From NCBI RefSeq assembly GCF_003367705.1, contig NZ_CP031425.1, forward strand, positions 2,976,001 to 3,040,000: DNA of 64,000 nucleotides. Direction: 5' to 3'. Below the pieces are notes generated by a model. That model had not been told where the DNA came from and ran no database searches. It was given only the letters and a program-made list of their open reading frames with translations. The translations under genes and the position numbers were made by a program. Positions within the stretch are counted from its first letter, which is position 1; every line of letters starts with the position of its first letter. Of this stretch, positions 23,749 through 32,190 are shown in pieces. This DNA comes from Microbacterium foliorum. Its GTDB lineage: Bacteria > Actinomycetota > Actinomycetes > Actinomycetales > Microbacteriaceae.

Positions 23749-24600
23749 GTGACCTCCCATCCGACCGGTGTACTCGCCCCCTTCGCTCTCGACTTCCTGC
23801 AGCGCGGGATGCTCGGCGGTGCCCTGGTCGCGATCCTCTGCGCCGTCGTCGGCACCTGGGTGGTCATCCGCGGAATGGCGTTCCTCGGCGAGGCGCTCGC
23901 ACACGGCATGCTCCCCGGCGTCGCTCTCGCCACGGTGCTCTCGCTGCCCGTGCTCGTCGGCGGCGCGCTGAGCGCCATCGCGATGAGCCTCGGCATCGGC
24001 GCCCTCCAGCGGCGAGCGCGCCTGTCGTACGACACGAGCATCGGCCTGCTGTTCGTCTCGATGCTGGCCCTGGGCGTCATCGTCATCTCGCACTCCGGCA
24101 GCTTCGCCACCGATGCGACCGCGATCCTCTTCGGAGACATCCTCGCGATCAGCGGAACGGATCTCGTGCTGCTCGCCGCCGCCGCGACCGTCGGACTGAT
24201 CGCCGCCGCCGCGCTCCACCGTTCGTTCGTGGCCCTGTCGCTCGATGCGCGGATCGCCGCGGTGCTGGGGCTGCGCCCGCAGATCGCTCAGGCCGCGCTC
24301 GTCGGACTCGTGACCTTGGCCGTCGTCGCGTCGTACCAGGCCGTGGGCTCGATGCTCGTCGTCGGCCTGCTGCTCGCCCCGGCCGTCGCCGCCGGGCACT
24401 GGACCACCCGCATCCCGACCCGCATGGCGCTGGCGGCGATCTTCGGCGTCGCCGCCGTCTTCCTCGGCCTGCTCGCGTCGTGGTACGCGGCGACGGCCGC
24501 GGGCGCCTCGGTCGCGGCATCCGCCATCCTGCTCGCCTGCCTCTCGTGGGGCACGCGCGCAGTCATCGACTCGCTCGGGTCACGCGCGCGACGCACCTGA
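23749..24600 (+). CDS. aztB: Zinc ABC transporter permease AztB
   Basis: A 283-residue permease of the ABC-3 family with about eight hydrophobic segments. Conserved blocks are the N-terminal FALDFLQRGMLGGALVAILCAVVGTWVVIRGMAFLGEALAHGMLPGVA and the later ALSLDARIAAVLGLRPQIAQAAL and SYQAVGSMLVVGLLLAPAVAA, typical of ZnuB/AztB. The GTG at 23749 is chosen because the frame upstream runs into the divergent gene and promoter; with a -10-like TAGGCT ending 9 nt before it the transcript would be almost leaderless. It leads aztB, an aztD-like gene, aztC and aztD. Confidence 0.85.
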   Translation: MTSHPTGVLAPFALDFLQRGMLGGALVAILCAVVGTWVVIRGMAFLGEALAHGMLPGVALATVLSLPVLVGGALSAIAMSLGIGALQRRARLSYDTSIGLLFVSMLALGVIVISHSGSFATDATAILFGDILAISGTDLVLLAAAATVGLIAAAALHRSFVALSLDARIAAVLGLRPQIAQAALVGLVTLAVVASYQAVGSMLVVGLLLAPAVAAGHWTTRIPTRMALAAIFGVAAVFLGLLASWYAATAAGASVAASAILLACLSWGTRAVIDSLGSRARRT

Positions 24601-24671
24601 CGCGCCTGACGCGCCTGAGCCGACGTCCGACACCCGACACCCGACACCCGACACCGACAGGAAGGCACCTC

Positions 24672-25895
24672 GTGCGCTCTCGCATCGCCCTCTTCGCCCT
24701 CGCCGGCGCCCTCACCGTCACGCTGTCCGCCTGCGCCGCGGGCCCCGCCGACCCGGACGCGACGGCATCGTCCGATGGCGGCCACGGCGCCGTCGCCGGA
24801 GCGGAGGAGGTCGCCGAACCGCAGCTCGGACTGACCTCGATCGATCCCGAGGGGGCCGTGACCCACCTCGACCTCCTCGATGAGAGCGTCACGGACATCG
24901 GCGAGATCTCCGCACCGAGCGCACTGACGACCGACGGCCGCTACCTCTTCGCGCAGGTGGCCGACGGTGTCGAGGTCGTCGACAGCGGCGTCTGGACCTG
25001 GGATCACGTCGACCACTTCCACTATTACCGGGCGGACCCCGCCGTGCTCGGCTCGGTGTCCGGCGAAGGCAGGGCCGCGGTCGCGACGACCACCCTGTCG
25101 ACGACCGGCGGCACCGGCATCTCGTTCGCGGGCTCCGGCGACGCCGTGCTGCTCGACACCCAGGCGCTGTCGAAGGGCGAGATCAGTGAGCTCTTCCGCA
25201 TCGAGCGCGAGCCGCACGAGGGGCTCGTCGTGCCGGTCGGCTCGTTCGCTCTGGTCACCGAGGCATCCGACGGCATCGGCACGAGCGTGCGCGGGTACAC
25301 GGCCGCGGGTGAGCCGACCGGTCTCGAGGAGCCCTGCACAGACCCCGCCGGCACGATCACGACACGGGTCGGCGCGGTGATCGGATGCCAGGACGGCGCG
25401 CTGCTCGCGCATGTCGACGGCGACGGACTGCAGGTCGAGCGCATCCCGTATCCGGCCGGGACGACCGCGCCTCCCGCCGCGTCCTTCGACAACCGCGAAG
25501 GGCGCCCCACGGTCGCCGGCCTCGCGGGATCCGAGGGGATCTGGCTCCTCGACACGCGCGCGAGGTCGTGGACGCTGCTCCCCTCCCCTGCTCCGCTCGT
25601 GCACGTGACCGCGGTCGACGACGAAGACGGCACTCTGCTCGCACTCGCCCAGGACGGACGTGTGCTCGTGCTCGATGACGAGAGCGGAGCGGTGATCGCC
25701 GAGACCGCACCTCTCGCCGCCGAGTCCCTCGCCGCGGGCGCTGCTCCGGTGCTGATCGCCGATCAGCACCGCGCCTATCTGAGCGCGCCGAGCGAGCACC
25801 GCCTGTTCGAGATCGACTACGCGGATGCCGCGCGCATCGCCCGCACCTTCGACACCGACACCGCACCGGCGTTCGTCGCCGAGACAGGACGATGA
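24672..25895 (+). CDS. AztD-like secreted lipoprotein with a His-rich HVDHFHYY motif
   Basis: A 407-residue lipoprotein with signal peptide and lipobox LSAC near residue 20. The mature protein consists of repeated beta-blades (for example LTTDGRYLFAQVADGVEVVDSG, EGIWLLDTRARSW, GRVLVLDDESGAVIA), suggesting a beta-propeller like AztD. A cluster WTWDHVDHFHYYR near residue 100 offers several metal-binding His/Asp residues. A cysteine pair (EPCTDP and IGCQDGALL) parallels the pair in the AztD protein downstream. The GTG at 24672 follows GGAAGG. It lies between aztB and aztC and is probably a second zinc-handling partner on the outer surface; the function is inferred. Confidence 0.65.
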   Translation: MRSRIALFALAGALTVTLSACAAGPADPDATASSDGGHGAVAGAEEVAEPQLGLTSIDPEGAVTHLDLLDESVTDIGEISAPSALTTDGRYLFAQVADGVEVVDSGVWTWDHVDHFHYYRADPAVLGSVSGEGRAAVATTTLSTTGGTGISFAGSGDAVLLDTQALSKGEISELFRIEREPHEGLVVPVGSFALVTEASDGIGTSVRGYTAAGEPTGLEEPCTDPAGTITTRVGAVIGCQDGALLAHVDGDGLQVERIPYPAGTTAPPAASFDNREGRPTVAGLAGSEGIWLLDTRARSWTLLPSPAPLVHVTAVDDEDGTLLALAQDGRVLVLDDESGAVIAETAPLAAESLAAGAAPVLIADQHRAYLSAPSEHRLFEIDYADAARIARTFDTDTAPAFVAETGR

Positions 25896-25896
25896 C

Positions 25897-26817
25897 ATGC
25901 GCCCCGCACGCCTCTTCACGACCGCCGCGCTCAGCGCCCTCGCCGCCCTCGTCGCGACCGGACTCGCCGCCTGCTCGCCCCCGGACGACCCGCGCCCGAC
26001 CATCGTGGTCTCGACGAACATCCTCGGCGACGTCGTCGGAGAACTGGTCGGTGACCAGGCGCAGGTCGTGACGCTCATGAAGCCCGATGCCGACCCGCAC
26101 TCGTTCGAGATCTCGGCACAGGAGGCCGCGACCCTGCGGGGCGCCGACCTGCTGGTGTCGAACGGCCTCGGCCTCGAAGAGGGGCTGCAGCAGCACCTCG
26201 ACGCGGCCGACGGAGTGCCCGCGTTCGTGGCCGGCGACGCCATCGAGGTGCTCGACTACAGCGTCGGTGATGCCGCGGGGATGCCGGACTCGCACTTCTG
26301 GACCGACCCCGCGCGCATGATCGACGTCGTCGACGCCCTCGAACCCGTGCTCGCAGAGCTCGAGGGCATCGATACCCAGGACCTCGACGCGACGGTCGAC
26401 GACTATCGCTCACAGCTCCGGGCACTGGATGCGGAGATGACCGAGGCGTTCGCGACTATCCCCGACGAGCGGCGTGCGCTGGTGACCAACCACCACGTCT
26501 TCGGCTACCTCGCCGAGCGCTTCGACTTCGAGATCGTCGGAGCAGTGATCCCTGGTGGCACGACGCTCGCCGCCCCCTCGGCATCCGACCTCGCCGATCT
26601 CGTCGACGCGATCGAGCGGACCGGCGTGCCCGCGGTCTTCGCGGAGTCGTCGTCTCCCGACCGGCTGGTGCAGGCGCTCGCGAGCGAGGCCGACGTGCAG
26701 GTCGAGGTCGTCGAGCTCTTCACCGAATCCCTCACCGGCCCCGACGGGGGCGCCCCCGACTACCTGACCATGATGCGCATCAACACCGAGCGCATCACCA
26801 CCGGTCTCACCCCCTGA
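25897..26817 (+). CDS. aztC: Zinc-binding lipoprotein AztC (cluster A-I solute-binding protein)
   Basis: A 306-residue ZnuA/AztC-type metal-binding protein. The signal peptide ends in the lipobox LAAC. The metal ligands of the family are visible: His in DADPHSFEIS, His in MPDSHFWTDPARM, His in TNHHVFGYLAERF, and a late acidic position in FAESSSPDRL. There is no long His-rich loop as in ZnuA, which fits AztC. It starts 1 nt after the preceding stop (TGACATG). It should bind zinc outside the cell, possibly loaded by the AztD-type proteins flanking it, and deliver it to AztB. Confidence 0.88.
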   Translation: MRPARLFTTAALSALAALVATGLAACSPPDDPRPTIVVSTNILGDVVGELVGDQAQVVTLMKPDADPHSFEISAQEAATLRGADLLVSNGLGLEEGLQQHLDAADGVPAFVAGDAIEVLDYSVGDAAGMPDSHFWTDPARMIDVVDALEPVLAELEGIDTQDLDATVDDYRSQLRALDAEMTEAFATIPDERRALVTNHHVFGYLAERFDFEIVGAVIPGGTTLAAPSASDLADLVDAIERTGVPAVFAESSSPDRLVQALASEADVQVEVVELFTESLTGPDGGAPDYLTMMRINTERITTGLTP

Positions 26818-26840
26818 GACCTCACCAGAGAGAAAGAGGA

Positions 26841-28058
26841 ATGCACATGCGAACCTCCCCCCTTCGTCGCGCGATGATCGGCGCCGCGGCGCTCGGCGCC
26901 GTCGTCACGCTGGCGTCGTGCGCCGCCGGCGGCTCGACCACGCCGGCATCCACCCCCGGCGGCGGCGGATCCGACGCGCAGCCGGGCCCCCGCGTCGCCG
27001 TCGCCTACGAGGGCGGCATCCTCGTGCTCGACGGCGAGACCCTCGACACGCTCGCCGACTTCGACTCCGAGCCGTTCACGCGTCTCAACGCCGCCGGCGA
27101 CGACCGGCACGTCATGATCACGATGAGCGAGGGCTTCCAGGTGCTCGACACCGCGGCCGGATCCACCGATGACCCCGCACTGACCGACACGATCTTCGAG
27201 GCCGATACCCCCGGCCACGTGGTGCGGCACGCCGGCAAGACCGTGCTCTATGCCGACGGCACGAGCGACACGACGATCGTCGACACCGCCGACCTGTCGA
27301 GCACCGACGGACTGCCCGAGGTCGAGACCGTCGAGGGCGTCGAGGCGCACCACGGTGTCTCGGTCGTTCTCGAAGACGGCACCTTCCTGACCACCGTCGG
27401 CAACGCCGACGGTCGCAACGGCATCGTGGCGAAGGATGCCGACGGCACCGAGATCGCGTCGTCCGACCAGTGCCCGGGAGTGCACGGCGAGGGCACCGCG
27501 AAGGACGAGGCCGTCGTCTTCGGCTGCGAGAACGGCGCGCTGATCTACCACGACGGCGAGATCACCAAGGTGAACGCCCCCGACCAGCCGTACGGACGCA
27601 TGGGCAATGCCTACGTCAGCGAGACCAGCCCGCTCGTCGTCGGCGACTACAAGAACGACATCGACGCCGAGGGCTACCTGCTCAGCGCGGTGACCCTGAT
27701 CGACACCGAGGCCAAGACGCTCGAGGTCGTCGACCTGCCCGAGGGCGTCGAGTACACCTTCCGTGACATCGTCCGCGGACCGGACGATCTCGCCTACATC
27801 CTCAGCACCGACGGGTCGATCCACGTGCTCGACCCGGCGTCGGGCGAGATCACCGACAGCTTCCCCGTCGTCGACGCATGGGAGGGTCCCGCCGAGTGGC
27901 AGGACGCCCACCCGGCCATCGTCGTCGCCGGAGACATCGCGTACGTCACCGAGCCCGCGGCGAACAGCGTGCACGCGGTCGACCTGACCACGGGCGAGGT
28001 GCTCGCCAGCACCGAGCTCGACGTGACACCGAACGAGATCGCCCCGGCAGCGGGCTGA
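26841..28058 (+). CDS. aztD: Zinc chaperone AztD
   Basis: A 405-residue secreted lipoprotein (lipobox LASC near residue 28) with the repeated blades of the AztD beta-propeller. The conserved cysteine pair (SSDQCPGVHGEG and VFGCENGALIYHDG) and HH-containing VEGVEAHHGVSVVLEDG are seen in AztD proteins, which pass zinc directly to AztC. It follows aztC by 23 nt with an AGAGAAAGAGGA ribosome-binding site and ends the operon at a clear terminator. Fragments resembling its 3' end plus terminator recur at 29485 and 52184 in this window. Confidence 0.85.
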   Translation: MHMRTSPLRRAMIGAAALGAVVTLASCAAGGSTTPASTPGGGGSDAQPGPRVAVAYEGGILVLDGETLDTLADFDSEPFTRLNAAGDDRHVMITMSEGFQVLDTAAGSTDDPALTDTIFEADTPGHVVRHAGKTVLYADGTSDTTIVDTADLSSTDGLPEVETVEGVEAHHGVSVVLEDGTFLTTVGNADGRNGIVAKDADGTEIASSDQCPGVHGEGTAKDEAVVFGCENGALIYHDGEITKVNAPDQPYGRMGNAYVSETSPLVVGDYKNDIDAEGYLLSAVTLIDTEAKTLEVVDLPEGVEYTFRDIVRGPDDLAYILSTDGSIHVLDPASGEITDSFPVVDAWEGPAEWQDAHPAIVVAGDIAYVTEPAANSVHAVDLTTGEVLASTELDVTPNEIAPAAG

Positions 28059-28078
28059 TCCACCGCGGGTCGCAGGAA

Positions 28079-28116
28079 GAGGGGATGCCGGGAGCTTTCG
28101 CCCCCGGCATCCCCTC
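28079..28116 (+). terminator. Intrinsic terminator hairpin after aztD
   Basis: GAGGGGATGCCGGG (28079-28092) pairs perfectly with CCCGGCATCCCCTC (28103-28116) around a 10-nt loop, 20 nt after the aztD stop. No T-tract follows, but position and strength fit an operon end. The same hairpin is repeated at 29534-29570. Confidence 0.7.
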
Positions 28117-28133
28117 GGCTGCTGCTGCCGTGG

Positions 28134-28658
28134 TCAGTGGATGGACAGTTCGACGGCGAGCACTGCTACGCCGAGCAGGGCGACAGACGCGAGGACGATC
28201 AGCTTCACCCACAGTGCGGCGCGGACCCGGAAGATGGCGATGAGTGTGATCACGACGAGTGTCGCGACGAGCACGATCGCGGTGAGCCGCAGGGCACTGC
28301 TCAAGGACAGTTGACCGAAGGCACTGAATCCCAGGATGATCATGGGGGCGACGATCACCCCGAGTGAGCCGAAGCTGACGAAGAGCATGCGTCTGATCTC
28401 GACGCCGGTCGGAAGCGCCGCCCGCGTCACCATCGAAGCGGTGAGGTCGGCGACGAACACTGCGAGCAGCGTTCCCAGCACGGTGAGGGCAAGCGTGCTG
28501 GCCGCACCCCCGACCGTCTGATGTTCGACATCGCGGGCGGATGCGACGGTGACGACGAGAGCGGTGAAGGTGACGTAGATGCGCTCCTTCAGCGCCTCGG
28601 AGCGGTGGCTGCCGGCTTCACTCCTGCCCGGGCCGGGTGCTCGGCGGTCGGATCCCAC
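28134..28658 (-). CDS. Small four-helix membrane protein, unknown function
   Basis: A 174-residue protein with four predicted membrane helices (LALTVLGTLLAVFVADLTA; MLFVSFGSLGVIVAPMIILGFSA; LTAIVLVATLVVITLIAIF; LIVLASVALLGVAVLAVEL) after a basic N-terminus and the motif LKERIYVTFTAL. I know of similar unnamed actinobacterial membrane proteins but no function. The start is a GTG at 28658 with AGGCGG upstream. It ends 18 nt from the aztD terminator, convergent with aztD, and lies inside the segment bounded by two copies of the aztD-end repeat. Confidence 0.65.
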   Translation of the reverse strand: MGSDRRAPGPGRSEAGSHRSEALKERIYVTFTALVVTVASARDVEHQTVGGAASTLALTVLGTLLAVFVADLTASMVTRAALPTGVEIRRMLFVSFGSLGVIVAPMIILGFSAFGQLSLSSALRLTAIVLVATLVVITLIAIFRVRAALWVKLIVLASVALLGVAVLAVELSIH

Positions 28659-28804
28659 CGGTCACCGCCTGTCGATCATGAGCGCGAGGACGTGGGCCGG
28701 AGTTCTCATGCAACCGATCGTCCCATGGATGGCGCGTCGATACGCCGAGGTTTTCGACGACCACGAGCTCGGTCACTGCGTCATCGTCGCGCTAGCCTGA
28801 TCGC

Positions 28805-29431
28805 ATGACGGTTTACGTTCCCCGCATCGAGACCCCGTTTCGTCCGTTCCCAGAAGACCGCTGGTCGGTGGATCCTGCGTCAGGCAGCATCAGTGTGTCC
28901 AGCATCCCTGGCACCGACATCTTCACCGATCCGGGCGGCGACGACGGCGGCCAGGTCACGTCATCGACGCTGCACAACGCCGCAACGCTTCTCACGGATG
29001 CTCCCGCCGGGGACTTCCAGCTCAGCGCTCGGGTCCGCGTCCGCTTCGCGGGCACGTTCGATGCCGGCGTGCTCTTCCTTCGCCACGACCGTGAGACGTG
29101 GGCGAAGCTCTGCTTCGAGTTCTCGCCGCGCGGGCAGGGCATGATCGTCAGCGTCGTCAACAATCGCGTGTCCGACGATGCCAACGCCTTCACCGTCGAC
29201 AGTGATCACGTGCACCTGCGTATATCCCGCAAGGGGACGGTCTTCGCATTCCACGCATCCGTGGACGGCGAACGATGGGAGCTCATCCGCGCATTCTCGC
29301 TGCCCGATGGACACCAGCCGCTGGAGATCGGATTCGAGGCTCAGTCGCCCCAGAGCGACGGCTGCGACGTCGTCTTCGACGAACCACGCCTCGTGGAGCG
29401 CACGATCTCCGACTTCCGCGACGAGTCGTAA
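28805..29431 (+). CDS. DUF1349 (concanavalin-like) domain protein
   Basis: A 208-residue protein covering one DUF1349 domain. This is a jelly-roll fold related to glycan-binding lectins and named after yeast regulation of enolase protein 1. Landmarks are DIFTDPGGDDGGQVTSS, FQLSARVRVRFAGTFDAGVLFLRHDRETWAKLCFEFSPRG and HLRISRKGTVFAFHASVDGERWELIRAF. There is no signal peptide, so it should be cytoplasmic. The family may recognise sugars, but no activity is established. It stands alone between the two direct-repeat copies of the aztD end. Confidence 0.85.
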   Translation: MTVYVPRIETPFRPFPEDRWSVDPASGSISVSSIPGTDIFTDPGGDDGGQVTSSTLHNAATLLTDAPAGDFQLSARVRVRFAGTFDAGVLFLRHDRETWAKLCFEFSPRGQGMIVSVVNNRVSDDANAFTVDSDHVHLRISRKGTVFAFHASVDGERWELIRAFSLPDGHQPLEIGFEAQSPQSDGCDVVFDEPRLVERTISDFRDES

Positions 29432-29484
29432 ACCACCGTTCGAGTCCCTTCTGAAGGCGTCCTGACAGAGCCGCATTCAGCAAG

Positions 29485-29585
29485 CGAACGAGATCGCCCC
29501 GGCAGCAGGCTGATCCGCTGCTGGTCACAGAGAGAGGGGATGCCGGGAGCACTCGCCCCGGCATCCCCTCGGCTGCTGCTGCATG
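29485..29585 (+). repeat. Second copy of the aztD 3' end plus terminator
   Basis: GAACGAGATCGCCCCGGCAG and the following bases through the stop TGATCC match the end of aztD with very few changes, although no aztD gene precedes them here. The hairpin GAGGGGATGCCGGG/CCCGGCATCCCCTC (29534-29547, 29557-29570) and the tail TCGGCTGCTGCTGC are identical to those at 28079-28130. The copy therefore spans about 100 bp in direct orientation and lies 1.45 kb from the original. Confidence 0.85.
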
Positions 29586-29606
29586 TTCTCCACGTGGCAT
29601 AGGATG

Positions 29607-29622
29607 ATATCCAATCGGATAC
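29607..29622. promoter_or_regulatory. TetR-type operator upstream of the GH78 gene
   Basis: ATATCC-AATC-GGATAC lies 49 nt upstream of the rhamnosidase start. It differs at one position from the perfect palindrome at 36824-36839 in front of the MFS transporter and is the likely target of the TetR protein encoded at 36186-36758. Confidence 0.7.
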
Positions 29623-29670
29623 AGAACCACGGGGCGCGGGAAGATCCTCTTCCAGCTGGAGGCGGCGACT

Positions 29671-32163
29671 ATGGACCAATCATCTGCCCTCGCGAACGAT
29701 CGCATCGCGGGAGGAACGGCTGACGCCAAGGCTTCACGAGAGGCCATCCGCCCGTGGAATGCGGAATGGGTCACAGCACCGGGCGTCGATCTTCCGACCG
29801 GGTCGATACCCGGGATGGACGGGTCGAATAGGCAAGCACCCGCCGAGACCTTGCTTCTGCGGAAGAGCTTCGTGCTGGCGGGCCCGGTGAAAGCCCACCG
29901 GTTGAGGATCGCTTCCGACAGTCGGCATGTCGTGTGGATCAACGGGGTCGAAATACTGAGAGGACCATTGCGGTCTCAGCCTCAGCGACTCGCGGCCGAC
30001 GAGATGGATGTCTCGACTCTCCTCCGCGCGGGGGAGAACACGATCGCGGTGCGCGTGACGTACTACGGAACGCCCAATGCGGTGTGGATGCCGGCCCGCA
30101 GTTCGGGAGGGCTTGGCACATCGGCCGCGATGATCGCGGAACTCTCCGGGCCGGACGGTGAGCCGGTCGTCGTCACCGACCAGACCTGGCTTGTGGCACG
30201 AAGCCATGCGACAACCCGCCTTCCTCGCACCGACGTCGAGGGGATTCCCGCCGAGATCCACGACGGGCGTCTTCTGGACGCCGACTGGATGAACCTTCCG
30301 CGCGACGTCTCCTGGAGCAGAGCCGCGCTGCTTCCCGTGGGCCACCTGTCGGGTGGTGGTCGAGCGCGCCCACCCGCGGAGCCATACGGGGCCCTGCCGT
30401 CCGTGGAACGGACGTACGCCCCGTCTTCGGAAGCGGTCGCGATCAGCGTGAATCACTACCGCGCACGTCTCGGTCGAGAGGCGCAGAGCGATGGCGATCA
30501 CCCCAGTGAGCGGGTTCGTTCCGCTCGGGCCGCCCAGGAGACTGAACCGTCCGACAGCACGTTGATCGTCTACGACTTCGGGCGAATCGTCTTCGGCGTC
30601 GTGGAACTCATCCTGCAATCACCGGCGGGCGTGGCCGTCGACATCGATCTTCGTGAGGATGTTCGCCTCACACCAGCGGCGGTTTCACACGGCGTTCGAT
30701 ACCTGACCTCGGGAGCCGACGACCGATTCGCGACCTCAGAACCCCATGGCTTCCGAGTTGCGACGGTGCTCGTTCACGGACGCGGGTCATCCGACGCAGG
30801 AATACCCACGCTCACGGTCAGAGAGGAGCGGCCGAACCGTCCCGGCGGCGCCGCGTTCTTCAGCAATGACGATGAACTCAACGCCATCTGGGACGCGGGT
30901 GTTCGTACCGTCGCGATCTCGACCACAGACGCCTACATCGACTGCCCCACCCGCGAACAGCGCGCATGGGTGGGAGACGGCGTCGTCCACTTGGAAGTCG
31001 ATCTCTACACGAACGCCGATCGAACGATGGCGAAGCGCTACGTGCAGCTCGCTGCATCGCCGCGACCAGATGGCCTCCTGCCGATGAGCGTGGCGGGTGA
31101 TGTCGAGGACGCCGGCTCAGCCACGATCCCCGCGTGGTCGCTGCACTGGATCCACGGCGTGCACCTCTACGCACAACACGAAGGTATCGACGATGTCGTG
31201 CGGGAAGCGTTGCCCGTCATCGAGCGTGTACTCCGATGGTTCCTGCCCTATCGGGATCGACGAGGGACGCTGCAAGATGTTCCCGGTTGGAATCTGGTGG
31301 ACTGGTCGAGCGTGTACACGGACGGAAGAAGCAGCATCCTGACGGGCCTGTGGGGACGTGCGCTGCGAGAATACGCGACGCTCTGCGAAGCGGTAGGCAA
31401 CGCCGCGTCGGCACGGTGGGCACGAGGGCTCTACGACGCTGCCAGCGTAGGCTTCGAGGACTTCTGGGATGCACGTCGCGGCATCTACCTCGATCGGGTC
31501 GACGACGGTGATCGACGCTCCCGAGCCGCTTCGCAACTCGCCTCCGCGGCGGCCATCGTCTCCGGCTTCGCACCGAGATCACGCTGGATGCCTGTCTGCG
31601 AAGCGATCTCCGACGAACGGGCACTCCTGACCAGAACATGGCTCGGCGATCCCGACCATGGCTTCGACGGTGCGGCACTGGAATCGTGGCTGAGCCGACA
31701 CCCCGACCCCGACTGGAATGTCGACCAGCAGATCATCCGTGCCGAGCCTTTCGGGGCGAGTGTCGTTCACGACGCGCTCGGCTACGCGGGAGCATCCCCG
31801 CAGCTGGTGTCCGCGATCCGAGGGTGGAGCATCTTCCTGACAGACGGGTACGACACCTTCGGGGAAGGCTGGGGATGGGGAACCCACAGTCACGGCTGGA
31901 GTTGCTCCCCCACGCGCGACCTTTTCGCGCACATCATCGGTGCACGCCCCATCGGCTATTCCGCCGAGCGGTGGCGCTTGCGCCCTCGCCTCGGGCTCAT
32001 ACACACAGCAGAGGCTCAGATCGTGACCGGGCGCGGCACCTTGACGGTGAAGGTCACGCCCCCCGAGATCTTCATCGACTCACCGGTCACGCTCGAGGTG
32101 CACGGCGTGGGCGAGCGGCGGATACTCGAGCCCGGCGAGTATCGCCTCGCGCGCGAGAACTGA
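29671..32163 (+). CDS. GH78-family alpha-L-rhamnosidase
   Basis: An 830-residue glycoside hydrolase. N-terminal beta-sandwich domains (LLLRKSFVLAGPVKAHRLRIASDSRHVVWINGVEILRGP) lead to the (alpha/alpha)6 barrel with DCPTREQRAWVGDG (residues ~424-437), the signature holding catalytic carboxylates in bacterial GH78. Later blocks are EDAGSATIPAWSLHWI and TFGEGWGWGTHSHGWSCSPT, and a C-terminal beta-domain follows. There is no signal peptide, so it should act in the cytoplasm on imported rhamnosides. The ATG at 29671 follows GGAGGCGG. It is convergent with the esterase-GH3 gene (28-nt gap) and shares its operator type with that gene and the MFS transporter. Confidence 0.9.
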   Translation: MDQSSALANDRIAGGTADAKASREAIRPWNAEWVTAPGVDLPTGSIPGMDGSNRQAPAETLLLRKSFVLAGPVKAHRLRIASDSRHVVWINGVEILRGPLRSQPQRLAADEMDVSTLLRAGENTIAVRVTYYGTPNAVWMPARSSGGLGTSAAMIAELSGPDGEPVVVTDQTWLVARSHATTRLPRTDVEGIPAEIHDGRLLDADWMNLPRDVSWSRAALLPVGHLSGGGRARPPAEPYGALPSVERTYAPSSEAVAISVNHYRARLGREAQSDGDHPSERVRSARAAQETEPSDSTLIVYDFGRIVFGVVELILQSPAGVAVDIDLREDVRLTPAAVSHGVRYLTSGADDRFATSEPHGFRVATVLVHGRGSSDAGIPTLTVREERPNRPGGAAFFSNDDELNAIWDAGVRTVAISTTDAYIDCPTREQRAWVGDGVVHLEVDLYTNADRTMAKRYVQLAASPRPDGLLPMSVAGDVEDAGSATIPAWSLHWIHGVHLYAQHEGIDDVVREALPVIERVLRWFLPYRDRRGTLQDVPGWNLVDWSSVYTDGRSSILTGLWGRALREYATLCEAVGNAASARWARGLYDAASVGFEDFWDARRGIYLDRVDDGDRRSRAASQLASAAAIVSGFAPRSRWMPVCEAISDERALLTRTWLGDPDHGFDGAALESWLSRHPDPDWNVDQQIIRAEPFGASVVHDALGYAGASPQLVSAIRGWSIFLTDGYDTFGEGWGWGTHSHGWSCSPTRDLFAHIIGARPIGYSAERWRLRPRLGLIHTAEAQIVTGRGTLTVKVTPPEIFIDSPVTLEVHGVGERRILEPGEYRLAREN

Positions 32164-32190
32164 TGGACGTCACCAGCTCACCGGACGGGT

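Noticed and set aside
24288..26243. 651-residue minus-strand frame opposite aztB, the aztD-like gene and aztC
   Set aside because: Antisense shadow of well-supported genes with signal peptides, lipoboxes and metal-binding motifs on the plus strand.
28678..28800. Short plus-strand frame ending HELGHCVIVALA
   Set aside because: About 40 residues, no domain, overlaps the upstream region of the divergent membrane-protein gene; coding support is lacking.
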